From Bosea sp. (in: a-proteobacteria) (lineage in GTDB: Bacteria > Pseudomonadota > Alphaproteobacteria > Rhizobiales > Beijerinckiaceae): a stretch of 64,000 nt of DNA. Location of the stretch: NCBI GenBank assembly GCA_023910605.1, contig JAAVVV010000001.1:1230698-1294697 (forward strand), given 5' to 3'. Both the position numbers and the translations under genes were made by a program. Under the pieces are notes generated by a model, which had not been told where the DNA came from, ran no database searches, and saw only the letters and a program-made list of their open reading frames with translations. Positions 1 to 9,023 of the stretch are shown in pieces. Numbering within the stretch: the first letter of the stretch is position 1; every line of letters starts with the position of its first letter.

Positions 1-607
1 GCCGGTTCAGGGCTCTACCCATGTGGCGGCTCAGATAGGCTTCGGCGCCAAGGCCCGGCTCGGTGGCCAGCATGGCCCGCTGCCAGCGCTCCTGCCGCGC
101 GATGGCGAGATCGGGCGGGCACAGCCCATCGAACGCATCGCGCCAGCTCAGCACACGGATGATTCGGGGCAGCGCCGGCGAGGCCCGCAAGAGGCTCATC
201 ATCGCCGCAAACGCCTCGCTGGCGCAGGCCTCGTCGAGCACGGGAGTCGCCAGGGATTCATAGCGCGGATCGAGCGGCGCCTGCAGGGCGCGCGCGCCCA
301 GGGTGAACAGGTCGCGGACCAGCCGCAGAGCCCAGGCGCCGACGAGCCGTTGCGCTGCATCGCGCACGATGAGGATGACCAGCTTGTCGGCCGGGCCGTC
401 ATTCCACGATGCCGCCACCAGGGCCGGCGCCATGAACGGGTTGGCGTGGGCTGAGCGCATCGCCAGAGCCGCGAACTCATCCTCCATGACCCGGTAACGA
501 TCCACGTCGATGCGGCTCGCGATGAACGGCGCATTCGCCGGCGGCGGGCTGTCATGAGACCCGTCCTCGCGCGCCATTGCCACTTCGTCGGCAGCAGACA
601 CGTGCAT
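1..607 (-). CDS. CelD/BcsL-like GNAT acetyltransferase, 3' end outside window
   Basis: This minus-strand reading frame starts at an ATG ending at 607 and stays open to the window edge, giving about 202 residues without a stop. The N-terminal half has the pattern of CelD/BcsL-type GNAT proteins: a DEFAALA stretch, then SAHANPFMAP followed by a hydrophobic strand LVILIVRD. Those proteins are usually linked to exopolysaccharide or cellulose synthesis, but the acyl substrate cannot be read here. The start codon overlaps the stop of the FlhB-like gene by one base (TGATG), so the two are probably co-translated. Only the N-terminal part is visible, so the catalytic acetyl-CoA region is not seen. Family assignment is by general resemblance and is moderate. 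Confidence 0.5.
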   Translation of the reverse strand, partial: MHVSAADEVAMAREDGSHDSPPPANAPFIASRIDVDRYRVMEDEFAALAMRSAHANPFMAPALVAASWNDGPADKLVILIVRDAAQRLVGAWALRLVRDLFTLGARALQAPLDPRYESLATPVLDEACASEAFAAMMSLLRASPALPRIIRVLSWRDAFDGLCPPDLAIARQERWQRAMLATEPGLGAEAYLSRHMGRALNR

Positions 608-891
608 CACCGCTGCCGTTGCCTGAGGCCAAGCACGAAGCCGATCACCTGCGCCACGGCCTTGTAGAGATCCTCCGGGATCTGGTCATCGAGCTCGACG
701 CCCGAGAGCGCCTGCGCCAGCAGCGCGTTTTCCTCGACCGGAACGCCGGCCGCGCGCGCCGTCTCGACGATTCTGTCGGCGATCTCGCCCTTGCCCTTGG
801 CCGTGACGCGCGGCGCGGCCGAGCCGTCATACTGCAGCGCCACGGCCATGCGGCGCGGCGCCATGCCGGCGGGCTTGCGGGCGCCGCTCAT
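607..891 (-). CDS. FlhB C-terminal-domain-like protein (FhlB type)
   Basis: A 94-residue protein matching the cytoplasmic C-terminal domain of FlhB/YscU export proteins. It has the motif AVALQYDGS followed by AKGKGEIADRIVETARAAGVPVEEN and ends with IPEDLYKAVAQVIGFV. It lacks the membrane region and the NPTH self-cleavage site of full FlhB, so it is the stand-alone form often found beside fliK-like genes. Its start overlaps the stop of the FliK-like gene upstream (ATGA), which points to one operon. A role in flagellar export specificity is known for the family. Whether this copy works in motility cannot be decided here, as no other flagellar genes are in view. Confidence 0.8.
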   Translation of the reverse strand: MSGARKPAGMAPRRMAVALQYDGSAAPRVTAKGKGEIADRIVETARAAGVPVEENALLAQALSGVELDDQIPEDLYKAVAQVIGFVLGLRQRQR

Positions 892-2408
892 GAGCGGCGG
901 TCCAGATAGTGGCCGGCGGGGGCTGGCCTGCGTGCCGGCTGGCCTGCGATCACCTCGATTTCGGCCTTGTCGAAATCGGCGTCGAGCAGCGCTGCCCTCA
1001 GGTCGGGGGAGTGGTCGCGCACCAGACGCGAGGTCGCCTCGCGCTCCGCCCAGACAGCCACGCCGATGTCGCGTCCCTGCATCGTCACCAGCGCATGGAC
1101 CGGCCCGATCGGCTCGACGTCGAGCGCAAAGCGGATGCGCCAGAGCCGCGCCTGCGCGCCTGCGGCGCCGGCGCCGGAGCGATCCTCCTCGACCTCGAGC
1201 GGCAGCACGGCGGTCCGCCCGTCCAGCGCCATCGGCAATTCGGTGAACCAGCGGTTGGTCGGCGCTGCCTGCGCGGCCTCATGCGCGCTGGGCAGCGAGG
1301 CGAACTGGCTCAGGCTGATGCGGTCGATCGCCGCTTCGGTCCGTTCAAGCACTTTCGTCATCATCGAGGCCGCGTCATCCGCTGCATCGATGCTGGGCCG
1401 GGCGACGGCTTGCGGCACGGGCAGGCCATCGCGCAGCGGGGGCTGGAGGCGCTGCCCAAAGGCTGGCGGCGTGGTCGGCTGCGTGCCTGCGCCGGCCATC
1501 CGTGTTTCGCGCATGGCCTGCTCGGGCAAGCCTGGGGGCATCGGACCGGACAGCGGCTCGGGCTGCGCCACCTGGTCCGCACCCGCCATGGCAACGGCGG
1601 CCGATGCCTGGCCAAGGGCTTCGCGCAGGCTCTGCCTCAGCGCCAGCAGCACGCCCTTGAGGTCAGGCTGCAATGCCGCAACAGCCCCGCGCGCGACATG
1701 CGCCTCGTGCAGCAGGCCCGAAGCCTTCACGGCCTTCTCAATGTCCCTCCCGGCAGCAGCCGGCGCCAAGCGCAGCGCCAGCGCGGCCTGCGTGGCGGCC
1801 AGCACGGGCTGCGGCATCAGTGGCGCCCGCGCCAGCGCTTCAAGATCGGCGAAGAGCGGGGCAAGCCCCCCCTGACGGGCGAGCGCTTGACCCATCAGCG
1901 GGCCGGCAGCGGCGCGCGCCGCCAGGATTTCGGCCGTGCGAGCCTGTGCAGGCCCGGCGCCCCCCACGGCAGCGGGAGCCGATCCACTCATGGCCTGGTC
2001 CGTCGCGGCGCCCATGCCACGCTCCCCGGCTATGCCCACAAGGCGCATTTGCGCCGGCTGGCCCGGCGACGCGGCACGTTCGACGGCGAGCGTCAGGACG
2101 GCGCCCGGCATCAGCGCCGCCCGCCGCTCGGCATCGGCCTGGATCAGGAGCGTGACAGGCTTGCCGCCGATCTCGATCCGTGCGGTCGAAAGCGTGGGTG
2201 AGGGCCCGCTTGTGGCGAACGCGGGCATGCCCGGCGCCGCCATGGCTTGTGTCCCGCGCGCCGCCGCGCTCATGCCTTCGGGCGCTTCGCTCCAGCCCAT
2301 GAAACGCGCTTCGACAACGGCGCCCCTCGCAGCCGAATCGCTCGCCGATTGCAGCGCCTGCAGCAGCGTCTGGATCATCTGGCTCTGGATGACCGCCGCG
2401 ATGGTCAT
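888..2408 (-). CDS. FliK-like flagellar hook-length control protein
   Basis: A protein of about 506 residues starting MTIAAVIQSQM at 2408; an upstream in-frame extension exists but begins in noncoding-looking sequence. The long middle is rich in Ala, Pro, Gly and Met, as in the disordered ruler region of FliK proteins. The last 120 residues form the conserved FliK C-terminal domain: WFTELPMALDG, then LWRIRFALDVEPIGPVHALV, then a segment ending LRAALLDADFDKAEIEVI. In the family this domain contacts FlhB to switch export from hook to filament, which fits the FlhB-like gene directly downstream. It diverges from the cytochrome c2 gene across a 246-base gap. Confidence 0.72.
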   Translation of the reverse strand: MTIAAVIQSQMIQTLLQALQSASDSAARGAVVEARFMGWSEAPEGMSAAARGTQAMAAPGMPAFATSGPSPTLSTARIEIGGKPVTLLIQADAERRAALMPGAVLTLAVERAASPGQPAQMRLVGIAGERGMGAATDQAMSGSAPAAVGGAGPAQARTAEILAARAAAGPLMGQALARQGGLAPLFADLEALARAPLMPQPVLAATQAALALRLAPAAAGRDIEKAVKASGLLHEAHVARGAVAALQPDLKGVLLALRQSLREALGQASAAVAMAGADQVAQPEPLSGPMPPGLPEQAMRETRMAGAGTQPTTPPAFGQRLQPPLRDGLPVPQAVARPSIDAADDAASMMTKVLERTEAAIDRISLSQFASLPSAHEAAQAAPTNRWFTELPMALDGRTAVLPLEVEEDRSGAGAAGAQARLWRIRFALDVEPIGPVHALVTMQGRDIGVAVWAEREATSRLVRDHSPDLRAALLDADFDKAEIEVIAGQPARRPAPAGHYLDRRS

Positions 2409-2654
2409 GGCTTGGCTCCTGCGCCGGGAACGCGGCACGCAAGCATCATGACGGTAATGCTTTATGATTTGTTTACAGGCGCTTCGCTTGGTGGGAACGG
2501 CACGTGGGCGATATTCAAACACCGTTCACTGTTGGAACGATATGATGCTGGTCCAGTTGGAAGCAGCAACATCCAGCGCGGTCTGAGACACGTAGAAAGT
2601 GCGTGTCAGGAAAAATTGTCGCCACGATTGGCGATCCAAACGGAGGTTACCCCA
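2409..2654. promoter_or_regulatory. Divergent intergenic region fliK-like / cycA with GACACG inverted repeat
   Basis: The 246-base gap separates divergent genes and must hold both promoters. It contains an inverted repeat GACACG-N9-CGTGTC at 2587-2607, about 50 bases before the cycA start, and a strong ribosome binding site GGAGG at 2642-2646, eight bases before the cycA ATG. No TGT-N12-ACA PpsR operator is visible here, unlike in front of the pigment operons, so cycA appears to be outside the direct PpsR circuit. Confidence 0.4.
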
Positions 2655-3056
2655 ATGCGTTCAGGGATTTTTCTGTCCGGTGCGGTTCTTGCGCTCGGCA
2701 TGATGGCGCAGGCCCCCGCCTCCGCGCAGGATGCGGCCGCCGGCGAGCGCCTGTTCAACCAGTGCCGCGCCTGCCATCAGGTCGGCGAGACGGCGCGTAA
2801 CGGCGTCGGCCCGCAGCTCAATGGCCTGTTCGGACGCAACAAGGGCTCGGTTCCGGGCTACACCTACTCGACCGCCTATCAGGCGATCAAGGACCAGACC
2901 TGGGGCGAAGACAACTTCCGCGTCTACATCAAGGATCCGCGCGCCGTCACCCCAGGCACCAAGATGGTCTATCTCGGCATGAAGGACGATGCGCAGATCA
3001 CCAACCTGATCGCGTTCCTCAAGCAATATTCCGCCGACGGCAAGCGCACCCAGTGA
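2655..3056 (+). CDS. cycA: Cytochrome c2, periplasmic electron carrier
   Basis: A 133-residue class I cytochrome c. The first 24 residues form a cleavable signal peptide ending APASAQ, so the mature protein is periplasmic. Haem attachment is CRACH, and the distal Met ligand lies in GTKMVYLGM near the C-terminus, as in cytochrome c2. It carries electrons between the cytochrome bc1 complex and the reaction centre or its PufC subunit. The start is set by the GGAGG upstream; a longer in-frame extension back to 2247 would remove the signal peptide. It converges on hemA and shares a terminator-like hairpin with it. Its place beside the photosynthesis superoperon supports a photosynthetic role. Confidence 0.88.
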   Translation: MRSGIFLSGAVLALGMMAQAPASAQDAAAGERLFNQCRACHQVGETARNGVGPQLNGLFGRNKGSVPGYTYSTAYQAIKDQTWGEDNFRVYIKDPRAVTPGTKMVYLGMKDDAQITNLIAFLKQYSADGKRTQ

Positions 3057-3084
3057 GGGTTGGCTTCAGGCCAGGAGCATCGGG

Positions 3085-3110
3085 GGGCGCTGGCGACAGC
3101 GTCCCTTTTT
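3085..3110. terminator. Hairpin terminator between cycA and hemA
   Basis: A stem CGCTG/CAGCG, extended by GGG/CCC with one bulged T and closed by a GCGA loop, is followed on the plus strand by TTTTT. It lies in the 72-base gap between the convergent stops of cycA and hemA. It is a good rho-independent terminator for cycA. It can also form in hemA transcripts, but no T-run follows on that strand. Confidence 0.7.
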
Positions 3111-3128
3111 CATGCGCGCAAGGCGCAC

Positions 3129-4532
3129 TCAGTCGCGGGCGAACAGGCCTTCATCGCGCCAGATGCCGGTCAGCGCCTCGATCAATTCGGCGATGTCGGC
3201 GTCCGTGTGCATCGGCGTCGGCGTGATGCGCAGCCGCTCGGTGCCGCGCGCCACGGTCGGGTAGTTGATCGGCTGCACATAGATGGCGTGCTCGTCCATC
3301 AGTCGGTCCGAGATGCGCTTGCACACCACCGGATCGCCCACCATCACCGGTACGATGTGGCTGACATTGTGCAGCACCGGAATGCCGGCCTTGGCCAGCA
3401 GGCCCTTCACTTTCGCGACATTGGCATGCTGCCGCTCGCGCTCGGCGCCACTGGCCTTGAGGTGCCGGATGCTGGCGGCCGCGCCCGCCGCCACGAAGGG
3501 CGGCAGCGCCGTAGTGAAGATGAAGCCCGAGGCGAAGCTGCGCACGAAATCGCACATGGCGTGCGAGCCTGCGATGTAGCCGCCCACCACGCCGAAGGCC
3601 TTGCCGAGCGTGCCCTCGATCACGGTCAGCCGGTGGCTAAGCCCTTCCCGGTCCGCAATGCCGCCCCCGCGCGGGCCGTAGAGGCCCACCGCATGCACCT
3701 CGTCGAGATAGGTCATGGCGCCATAGGCATCCGCGACATCGCAGATCGCCTCGATCGGCCCGATGTCGCCATCCATGGAGTAGACCGATTCGAACGCCAC
3801 GAGCTTGGGCGTGCGCGGATCGAGCGCGGCGAGCTTCCGCTCCAGGTCGCCCACGTCATTGTGCTTGAACACCTGAACCGGCGCGCGGCTGTGGCGGATG
3901 CCTTCGATCATCGAGGCATGATTGCCCGCATCGGACAGCACCACGCAGCCCGGAATTTGCGCGGCCAGCGTCGACAGCGTCGCCCAGTTGGAGACATAGC
4001 CGGACGTGAACAGCAGGGCGGCGTCCTTGCCGTGCAGGTCGGCCAGCTCACGTTCCAGCATCACATGTTCGTTGGTGGTGCCGGCGATGTTGCGCGTGCC
4101 GCCCGCGCCGGCGCCGCTGCGCTCCAGCGCCGCGTGCATGGCCTCGAGCACGGCCGGATGCTGGCCCATGCCGAGATAATCGTTCGAGCACCACACCGTG
4201 ACCTTGCGCGCTTCCTCGCCCTTGCGGTGCGTGGCCTGCGGGAAGGCGCCGCGATGGCGTTCAAGATTGGCGAAGACGCGGTAGCGCCCTTCCGATTTCA
4301 GGCCATCCAGCTTGGCCCGGAAGAACTCCTCATAGTCGAGAAAGGGCGAGGTCTCCGGCGGCTTGCGGAAGGCCATGCGCTCGGGATGCTGGGGCGCGGG
4401 CGCGGCCGCCCTGCCAGCGCGGAGCTTCGCGGGCTGGGCATCGCGCCGGGGCCCGCGATTGCTGGTCATGGGCTGCATTCCCTCGATGGGGCTGGAGATC
4501 TCTGCGGCATGAGCGTCGCTGTCATCGGTCAT
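3129..4532 (-). CDS. hemA: 5-aminolevulinate synthase
   Basis: A 467-residue PLP enzyme that condenses glycine with succinyl-CoA to give 5-aminolevulinate, the first tetrapyrrole precursor in alphaproteobacteria. Family hallmarks are [14 protein letters not shown], the glycine-rich [37 protein letters not shown] and the PLP lysine in [14 protein letters not shown]. About 50 N-terminal residues before [12 protein letters not shown] are not conserved in the family, so a start at a later Met is possible. It is the last gene of the bchF-to-hemA superoperon, 27 bases after puhE, which ties precursor supply to pigment synthesis. A second hemA copy elsewhere in the genome would not be unusual. Confidence 0.93.
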   Translation of the reverse strand: MTDDSDAHAAEISSPIEGMQPMTSNRGPRRDAQPAKLRAGRAAAPAPQHPERMAFRKPPETSPFLDYEEFFRAKLDGLKSEGRYRVFANLERHRGAFPQATHRKGEEARKVTVWCSNDYLGMGQHPAVLEAMHAALERSGAGAGGTRNIAGTTNEHVMLERELADLHGKDAALLFTSGYVSNWATLSTLAAQIPGCVVLSDAGNHASMIEGIRHSRAPVQVFKHNDVGDLERKLAALDPRTPKLVAFESVYSMDGDIGPIEAICDVADAYGAMTYLDEVHAVGLYGPRGGGIADREGLSHRLTVIEGTLGKAFGVVGGYIAGSHAMCDFVRSFASGFIFTTALPPFVAAGAAASIRHLKASGAERERQHANVAKVKGLLAKAGIPVLHNVSHIVPVMVGDPVVCKRISDRLMDEHAIYVQPINYPTVARGTERLRITPTPMHTDADIAELIEALTGIWRDEGLFARD

Positions 4533-4559
4533 GGCTCTGGCTCCCGTCCATTCGCTGTC

Positions 4560-5636
4560 TCAGGCGGCGCAGGCGGCGAAGGCCGCCCCGAGCCGTTCAC
4601 GATCGAAGGCGCGCCCCACGGCGGTGACGCGCGCCTGTCTTGCGTCCAACATGCCGATGCTGTCGAGGGAAGCGCGCCCATCCGCGACGGCAAACCGCAG
4701 CCAGCCATCGCCAACCCTCACCGCCCCGTCGAGGCGTTCGACCTGCCCGAAGCTGCCGGTCAGAACCTCATCAAGGACCCGGCTGAGCTGGCGCGCATCG
4801 CAGGGCCGGGTCAGATCGGCCGACCATGACAGCATCGCCTTGTCAGGCCGGGGCGCATTGTCCTGCATCAAGGTGTGGCGATGGGATTTCAGGCCCCAGG
4901 ACCATAGCCTTGTGGCGGAGAGCGGCACGTAAAGCAGCCAGTGCTCGAGAACGGCGAGCGCCATGAGCGTGGTCAGCAGCGCATAGCCCGTGCGCTCGAG
5001 CGGCGTGCTCTGCGCATTCAGCGCCATGTGCACCGACAGCGCGGTCAGCAGCGTCGCCGCCGTGATGGCGAAGGGAAAGAAGCCGTTCATCGCCCGGCGC
5101 CGGAAATAGCTGGCGAGATAGCGCAGGTGCGCCGGCAGGAACTCGTCAGGAATGTTCGGCGCGCCCAGGAAGATGTTGATCTTGGTCGACAGGCGCATGA
5201 TCCAGAGCACGGCGAAGGTCCACAGCGCGAAGGGATTTTCGCCCCCCCAGCACAGCGCCGCGATCACGCCCGCAGAAGCGGCGATGGCCAGCTCGTGATG
5301 GATCAAGGTGGAGGCGGCCAGCGTGAAGCGCTGGAAGCCCCTGGCATCCGGCGGGCAGGGTGCGCGGCGCGGGCCGGTCAGATAGCCCATCAGGAACGCC
5401 ATCTCGTTCCAGCCCCAGATCATGAGGGCCGAGAGGAAGGCGATGTAGGCTCCGGCCGGGCCCTCCCAGCTGCTCGTCTGCCAGATCGCCCAGAGCGCGG
5501 CGGCGGACAGCGCCGTCGCCGCCGCCATGCTCCACCTGAAGGAGCCGCGTCCCAGCCCGTCCAGATAAAGGATCAGGCCCGTGCTCAGCCACCACACCAG
5601 GATGGCCAGCAGCACAGGCAGTCCCATCTCCGACAT
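4560..5636 (-). CDS. puhE: Photosynthetic complex assembly protein PuhE
   Basis: A 358-residue integral membrane protein of the DUF3623/PuhE family. Several hydrophobic segments are visible, starting with MGLPVLLAILVWWLSTGLILYL. The family-typical WGWNEMAFLMGYLTGPRR and INIFLGAPNIPDEFLPAHLRYLASYF follow. A soluble C-terminal tail of about 110 residues comes after RLWSWGLKSHR. PuhE is needed for normal reaction centre assembly and modulates bacteriochlorophyll levels in Rhodobacter; its biochemical action is not settled. It lies between acsF and hemA, the usual order in this superoperon. Confidence 0.87.
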   Translation of the reverse strand: MSEMGLPVLLAILVWWLSTGLILYLDGLGRGSFRWSMAAATALSAAALWAIWQTSSWEGPAGAYIAFLSALMIWGWNEMAFLMGYLTGPRRAPCPPDARGFQRFTLAASTLIHHELAIAASAGVIAALCWGGENPFALWTFAVLWIMRLSTKINIFLGAPNIPDEFLPAHLRYLASYFRRRAMNGFFPFAITAATLLTALSVHMALNAQSTPLERTGYALLTTLMALAVLEHWLLYVPLSATRLWSWGLKSHRHTLMQDNAPRPDKAMLSWSADLTRPCDARQLSRVLDEVLTGSFGQVERLDGAVRVGDGWLRFAVADGRASLDSIGMLDARQARVTAVGRAFDRERLGAAFAACAA

Positions 5637-5672
5637 TGCGGGCCCCTTCCGTTCAGTTGGCCGAAGCTGCCA

Positions 5673-6740
5673 TCACCAGGCCGGAACCAGGCGGATATCC
5701 TTGGGCAGTTCGTGCGACTTCACCGGGATCATGTAGAGCCTGAGGAAGGCGACAGCGCCCGACACGCCGAGCCCGAAGCGCTTGATGCCCCCCATCAGCC
5801 CACCTTGCGCCTTGGCGTCCTCGGTGGCCTCCACGATGGCGCGCAGGCGCCTGAGACCCGCGATGAAGGCGGGGTTGTCGATGTCGATCGTGAAGGGGAA
5901 GACCTGCTTGGAGATCTCGGAGGTGATGCGGAAAACCCGCATGTCGTAATCCTCGATCCCCACATCCAGCGCCTTGTGGAAGGCCGGGCGCATGTGGTCG
6001 CGCACATACATGGTCGCGAACACGGCGAGCAGGAAGAAGCGGATCCACAGCCTGTTGCCGCCCGTGAGCAGCTTGGGGTCCGAGCGCATCAGCAGCGCGA
6101 AGGCCTCGCCATGGCGGAACTCGTCATTGCACCAGTTCTCGAACCACTTGAAGATCGGGTGGAAGCGCTTGTCCGGGTTGCGCTCGAGCAGACGGTAGAT
6201 GGTGATGTAGCGCGCATAGCCGATCTTCTCGGACAGATAGGTCGCATACATGATGAACTTCGGCTTGAAGTAGGTGTATTTCTTGGCCTTGGTCAGGAAG
6301 CTCATGTCGACGCCGACGTCGAAATCCTTGAGCACTTCGTTGATGAAGCCGGCATGGCGGCTCTCGTCGCGCGCCATGAACGAGAACAGCTCCTGCATGT
6401 CCGGGTTCTTCATGCGCTTCTTGATCTCGGAATAGAGCACGCATCCGGAGAACTCGGCCGTGAGCGAGGAAACCAGGAAATCCACGAACTCCTTGTCGAG
6501 TTCCGCATCGAGGGTGGCGCGGTCGAACTCGAAATCATCCGGCTTGCGGAAATGATGCTTGTTGGGGTCGTCCCGCATTTCCTTCATCAACCCGTCCCAC
6601 TCACGGCGCACCAGGCTGACATCGATCCTGTCCATGGCATCATGGTCGGTGGTGTAGAAGCGCGGCGTGAGCAGCGTCTCCTCGGTGGCCATCTTGGTGA
6701 CGTAGTTGGGAGCGCCGCCCCCGCCTTCCTGCGGAATCAT
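5673..6740 (-). CDS. acsF: Mg-protoporphyrin IX monomethyl ester oxidative cyclase (aerobic)
   Basis: A 355-residue diiron enzyme that forms the isocyclic fifth ring of bacteriochlorophyll using oxygen. Iron-ligand motifs are visible: [27 protein letters not shown] and [13 protein letters not shown]. The N-terminal [18 protein letters not shown] is characteristic of AcsF. The start overlaps the preceding small gene by four bases (ATGA). The window holds no bchE, the oxygen-independent cyclase, so this stretch supports pigment synthesis only when oxygen is available unless bchE is elsewhere. Proteobacterial cyclases of this kind often need a partner such as BciE or Ycf54, and none is recognised here. 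Confidence 0.95.
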   Translation of the reverse strand: MIPQEGGGGAPNYVTKMATEETLLTPRFYTTDHDAMDRIDVSLVRREWDGLMKEMRDDPNKHHFRKPDDFEFDRATLDAELDKEFVDFLVSSLTAEFSGCVLYSEIKKRMKNPDMQELFSFMARDESRHAGFINEVLKDFDVGVDMSFLTKAKKYTYFKPKFIMYATYLSEKIGYARYITIYRLLERNPDKRFHPIFKWFENWCNDEFRHGEAFALLMRSDPKLLTGGNRLWIRFFLLAVFATMYVRDHMRPAFHKALDVGIEDYDMRVFRITSEISKQVFPFTIDIDNPAFIAGLRRLRAIVEATEDAKAQGGLMGGIKRFGLGVSGAVAFLRLYMIPVKSHELPKDIRLVPAW

Positions 6741-7039
6741 CGTGCTCTCCCCGCTGAAAACCCGACTTCGTACAGCTCGGTCAGTTCGAGATAGGCGGTG
6801 ATCTTGGTCCAGAGCCGGTCGAGCGCGGTGGCGCGCGTCACGGTGGCCATGCGCCGCTCGACGCGATGCTCGCCAAAGGCGACATGGGTCGGCGCGTCAT
6901 GGACGATGACCGTGTCGCCAGGGCCGACATCCACGCCCTCGAGCACGACATGGGCATGGACGAATTCGGCGGTGTTCAGAAGATCGACCGTGCACGGAAC
7001 GCGGACGGTCTCCCCCCCGCTGAGAAAGTATCGCAGCAT
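6737..7039 (-). CDS. Conserved PGC protein of unknown function between puhC and acsF
   Basis: A 100-residue soluble protein starting [15 protein letters not shown], with a purine-rich AAGGGG seven bases before the ATG. I see no membrane segment, signal peptide or cysteine cluster; the middle ([36 protein letters not shown]) looks like a small beta-rich fold. Its position, 14 bases after puhC and overlapping acsF by four bases, is where many alphaproteobacterial clusters carry a small uncharacterised gene. Translational coupling to acsF hints at a link to the cyclase, but that is inference only. It is longer than, and not clearly related to, the short PuhD of Rhodobacter. Confidence 0.75.
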   Translation of the reverse strand: MLRYFLSGGETVRVPCTVDLLNTAEFVHAHVVLEGVDVGPGDTVIVHDAPTHVAFGEHRVERRMATVTRATALDRLWTKITAYLELTELYEVGFSAGRAR

Positions 7040-7053
7040 CTGCCATCCCCTTG

Positions 7054-7497
7054 TTATTGTTGGAGAAGCCTGGCAAAGGCCTCTGCATTGGTTGGGCCGA
7101 AGGAGTTCAGGACGATCTTGATGGTCGTTGCCGTATCCTCCAGCGTGATGCGGCCATCGGCGTGTCGGGAGAGGCGGAACGGTTGTTCCGGGCCGAAGCC
7201 GTCGAGCCTGCGCTCGCGGGCCCGACCCCGCATGACGCCCCTGATGAAGCCGCCTTGGCCTGGCTCGATGATCAGGATGAGGGCAGCGGTCTTGGCATCC
7301 GAAATGCCGACCGAACCATCCGCCCGATCCGCGAACCTGATGTCACGATACTGCACAACCTCCGCTTCTGGCATCCGTAGAACACCCAAGCCGGTGACCC
7401 GCGCCACCGCGACGAATCCGATCACCAGCGCCAGCACGATGAACACCCCGTGCACGGGGCGAAAGCTGGAAAACTGTCTGATGATGGCGGCGCTCAT
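7054..7497 (-). CDS. puhC: Photosynthetic complex assembly protein PuhC
   Basis: A 147-residue protein with one membrane anchor near residues 17-38 (VHGVFIVLALVIGFVAVARV) and a periplasmic domain. Within it are IRFADRADGSVGISDA and FIRGVMRGRARERRL, typical of PuhC. PuhC is needed for efficient assembly of the LH1-reaction centre core in Rhodobacter. It follows puhB by 39 bases and precedes the small PGC gene by 14, as expected in the puhABC block. Confidence 0.85.
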   Translation of the reverse strand: MSAAIIRQFSSFRPVHGVFIVLALVIGFVAVARVTGLGVLRMPEAEVVQYRDIRFADRADGSVGISDAKTAALILIIEPGQGGFIRGVMRGRARERRLDGFGPEQPFRLSRHADGRITLEDTATTIKIVLNSFGPTNAEAFARLLQQ

Positions 7498-7536
7498 GTC
7501 ACGCGCTCCTGTTGTTCGGGGGAAAGCGGTCGGCGC

Positions 7537-8211
7537 TCAGTGCGCCGGCCGCAGTTCTGGGGAGGCCTTGGGCACGACGCCCGGCTCGGCCCGCATCGCG
7601 GGGACGCGCGCGCCACTCAAGGCCGCGCTGAGCACCTCGGCCACGGCGCCCGCATTTCGCAGGCTGCGCAGCATGGGCTCGGGCCGGCCCAGCCGCCAGG
7701 GGCGCATGTTCGGCCAGATCGCAAGGATCGCGATCCGGTCATCCTTGGCCAGTTGCAGGGGCAGGTCGCCGGTGCCGTCGCCGTAGAGCTTCAGGCTGGC
7801 GCCGTCGATGCGCTTGAACGGCAGGTTGACAGTGATCGGCATCGCCACGCCCGAGCGCAACAGCACGCGCCGCGAGGTGATGGTGTAGATCGTCATCCGC
7901 GCATAGGCGTAGGCAAGCAGGGCGAGGATGCACAGCCCGATCGCCGCCATGGGGGCCAGCCCCATGGCGTAGGTCAGCGCTTCCGCGACGCCATTGCCAT
8001 CAGCCCAGGAGGACATGCCGCGCCAGGCCATCAGGATGGCGAAGTAGATCGCCACCTTGCGCACATGGAAGGCGTGGAGAGCAAGCGAGCGCCAGTCGGG
8101 CGAGCCCTGCCAGAGCAGCTTCTCGCCCTCCGGCAGGGGCGCAGGCACGCCCGGAATCGGTTCGCTCGCATAATCGTCATGCGGGACGTCCACATATCCG
8201 CCCTTGCTCAT
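7537..8211 (-). CDS. puhB: Photosynthetic complex assembly protein PuhB
   Basis: A 224-residue membrane protein with a bacterial PH-like (bPH2) domain. The N-terminal EGEKLLWQGSPDWRSLA is the usual bPH2 entry, followed by three hydrophobic segments between about residues 48 and 110. The signature YTITSRRVLLRSGVAMPITVNLPFKRID comes next. PuhB is a reaction centre assembly factor in Rhodobacter. The start overlaps the puhA stop by four bases, so the H subunit and its assembly factor are translationally coupled. Confidence 0.9.
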   Translation of the reverse strand: MSKGGYVDVPHDDYASEPIPGVPAPLPEGEKLLWQGSPDWRSLALHAFHVRKVAIYFAILMAWRGMSSWADGNGVAEALTYAMGLAPMAAIGLCILALLAYAYARMTIYTITSRRVLLRSGVAMPITVNLPFKRIDGASLKLYGDGTGDLPLQLAKDDRIAILAIWPNMRPWRLGRPEPMLRSLRNAGAVAEVLSAALSGARVPAMRAEPGVVPKASPELRPAH

Positions 8212-8996
8212 AGCAGCGGATCCGCGCGCTGGGGCGAGGCGTAGAGCGTGCCGCCGCCATAATAGCCCATGATCTTGTCTTCCTCGAGCAGCGTCACCTG
8301 GTCGGGGTTCTTCAGCGCCGGCACATCGGCGAAGTGCCTGGCGAAGATGGCCTTCACACGGGCCTGGCGGCGGGCGCCGTCGAAGCGCGTGAAGTTGATC
8401 GGCAGCAGCACGTTGCGCGCGCCGCCCGCGACCGGCACCTCGACCTCGAGATAGCGCGCGACATATTCCGCGCGGTCGATCCAGACATCCTTGACCGTGC
8501 CGGCCAGCTTGCCGTCGCCGCCGATGACATCCATCCCCACCGGGTTCGGGTCACGTCCCTCGATGTGGTAGTCGGTGGCCACGCGCAGCGGCTCTATGCG
8601 GTTCTTGCCGCTGTGGAGAATGTCGGGCACGTCCTGCCGCTCGGCATAGGAGCCGGGGCCGACGGCCGCCAGCATGGGATCGCCGACGGGCTCGAGCGGA
8701 GCGCCTGGCCAGGGCTCCATCGCCTTGAGCGGATGGTTGCGCAGGTCAGGCTGGCCGTCGCGGCCCACCACGCGGTCGGGGCCGTGGCTCTGCTTGTAGG
8801 TCTTGGCCGGCGGCGGCACGGGCCAGCCGACGATCTCGAAGCGGTTGTAGCGGTCCTGCGTGTCGCGGGCGAGGGGATAGCCCTCGCGCTTGTTCTCGCG
8901 GAGCAGATACCAGATCAGCCCTGCAAAGAAGGCGAGGAACAACCAAAAGCTGATGACGGCAAGATCGATGCCGAGGGGACTGGAGCCGGGTAACAT
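8208..8996 (-). CDS. puhA: Photosynthetic reaction centre H subunit
   Basis: A 262-residue H subunit. A single N-terminal membrane helix (DLAVISFWLFLAFFAGLIWYLL, about residues 10-31) is followed by the basic/acidic REGYPL motif and a cytoplasmic PRC-barrel domain. The conserved surface includes DRVVGRDGQPDLRNHPLKAMEPWPGAP, VPDILHSGKNRIEPLRVATDY, and a C-terminal VTLLEEDKIMGYYGGGTLYA. The subunit caps the L and M subunits and guides proton delivery to QB. It lies 27 bases after lhaA, in the usual lhaA-puhA order. Confidence 0.97.
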   Translation of the reverse strand: MLPGSSPLGIDLAVISFWLFLAFFAGLIWYLLRENKREGYPLARDTQDRYNRFEIVGWPVPPPAKTYKQSHGPDRVVGRDGQPDLRNHPLKAMEPWPGAPLEPVGDPMLAAVGPGSYAERQDVPDILHSGKNRIEPLRVATDYHIEGRDPNPVGMDVIGGDGKLAGTVKDVWIDRAEYVARYLEVEVPVAGGARNVLLPINFTRFDGARRQARVKAIFARHFADVPALKNPDQVTLLEEDKIMGYYGGGTLYASPQRADPLL

Positions 8997-9023
8997 GTGT
9001 CGCCTCCTGGTGACGAACTCGGA

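Noticed and set aside
888-2522. Longer start for the FliK-like protein at 2522
   Set aside because: The extra 38 residues are unlike any FliK N-terminus and lie in the cycA promoter region; MTIAAVIQSQM at 2408 is a better start.
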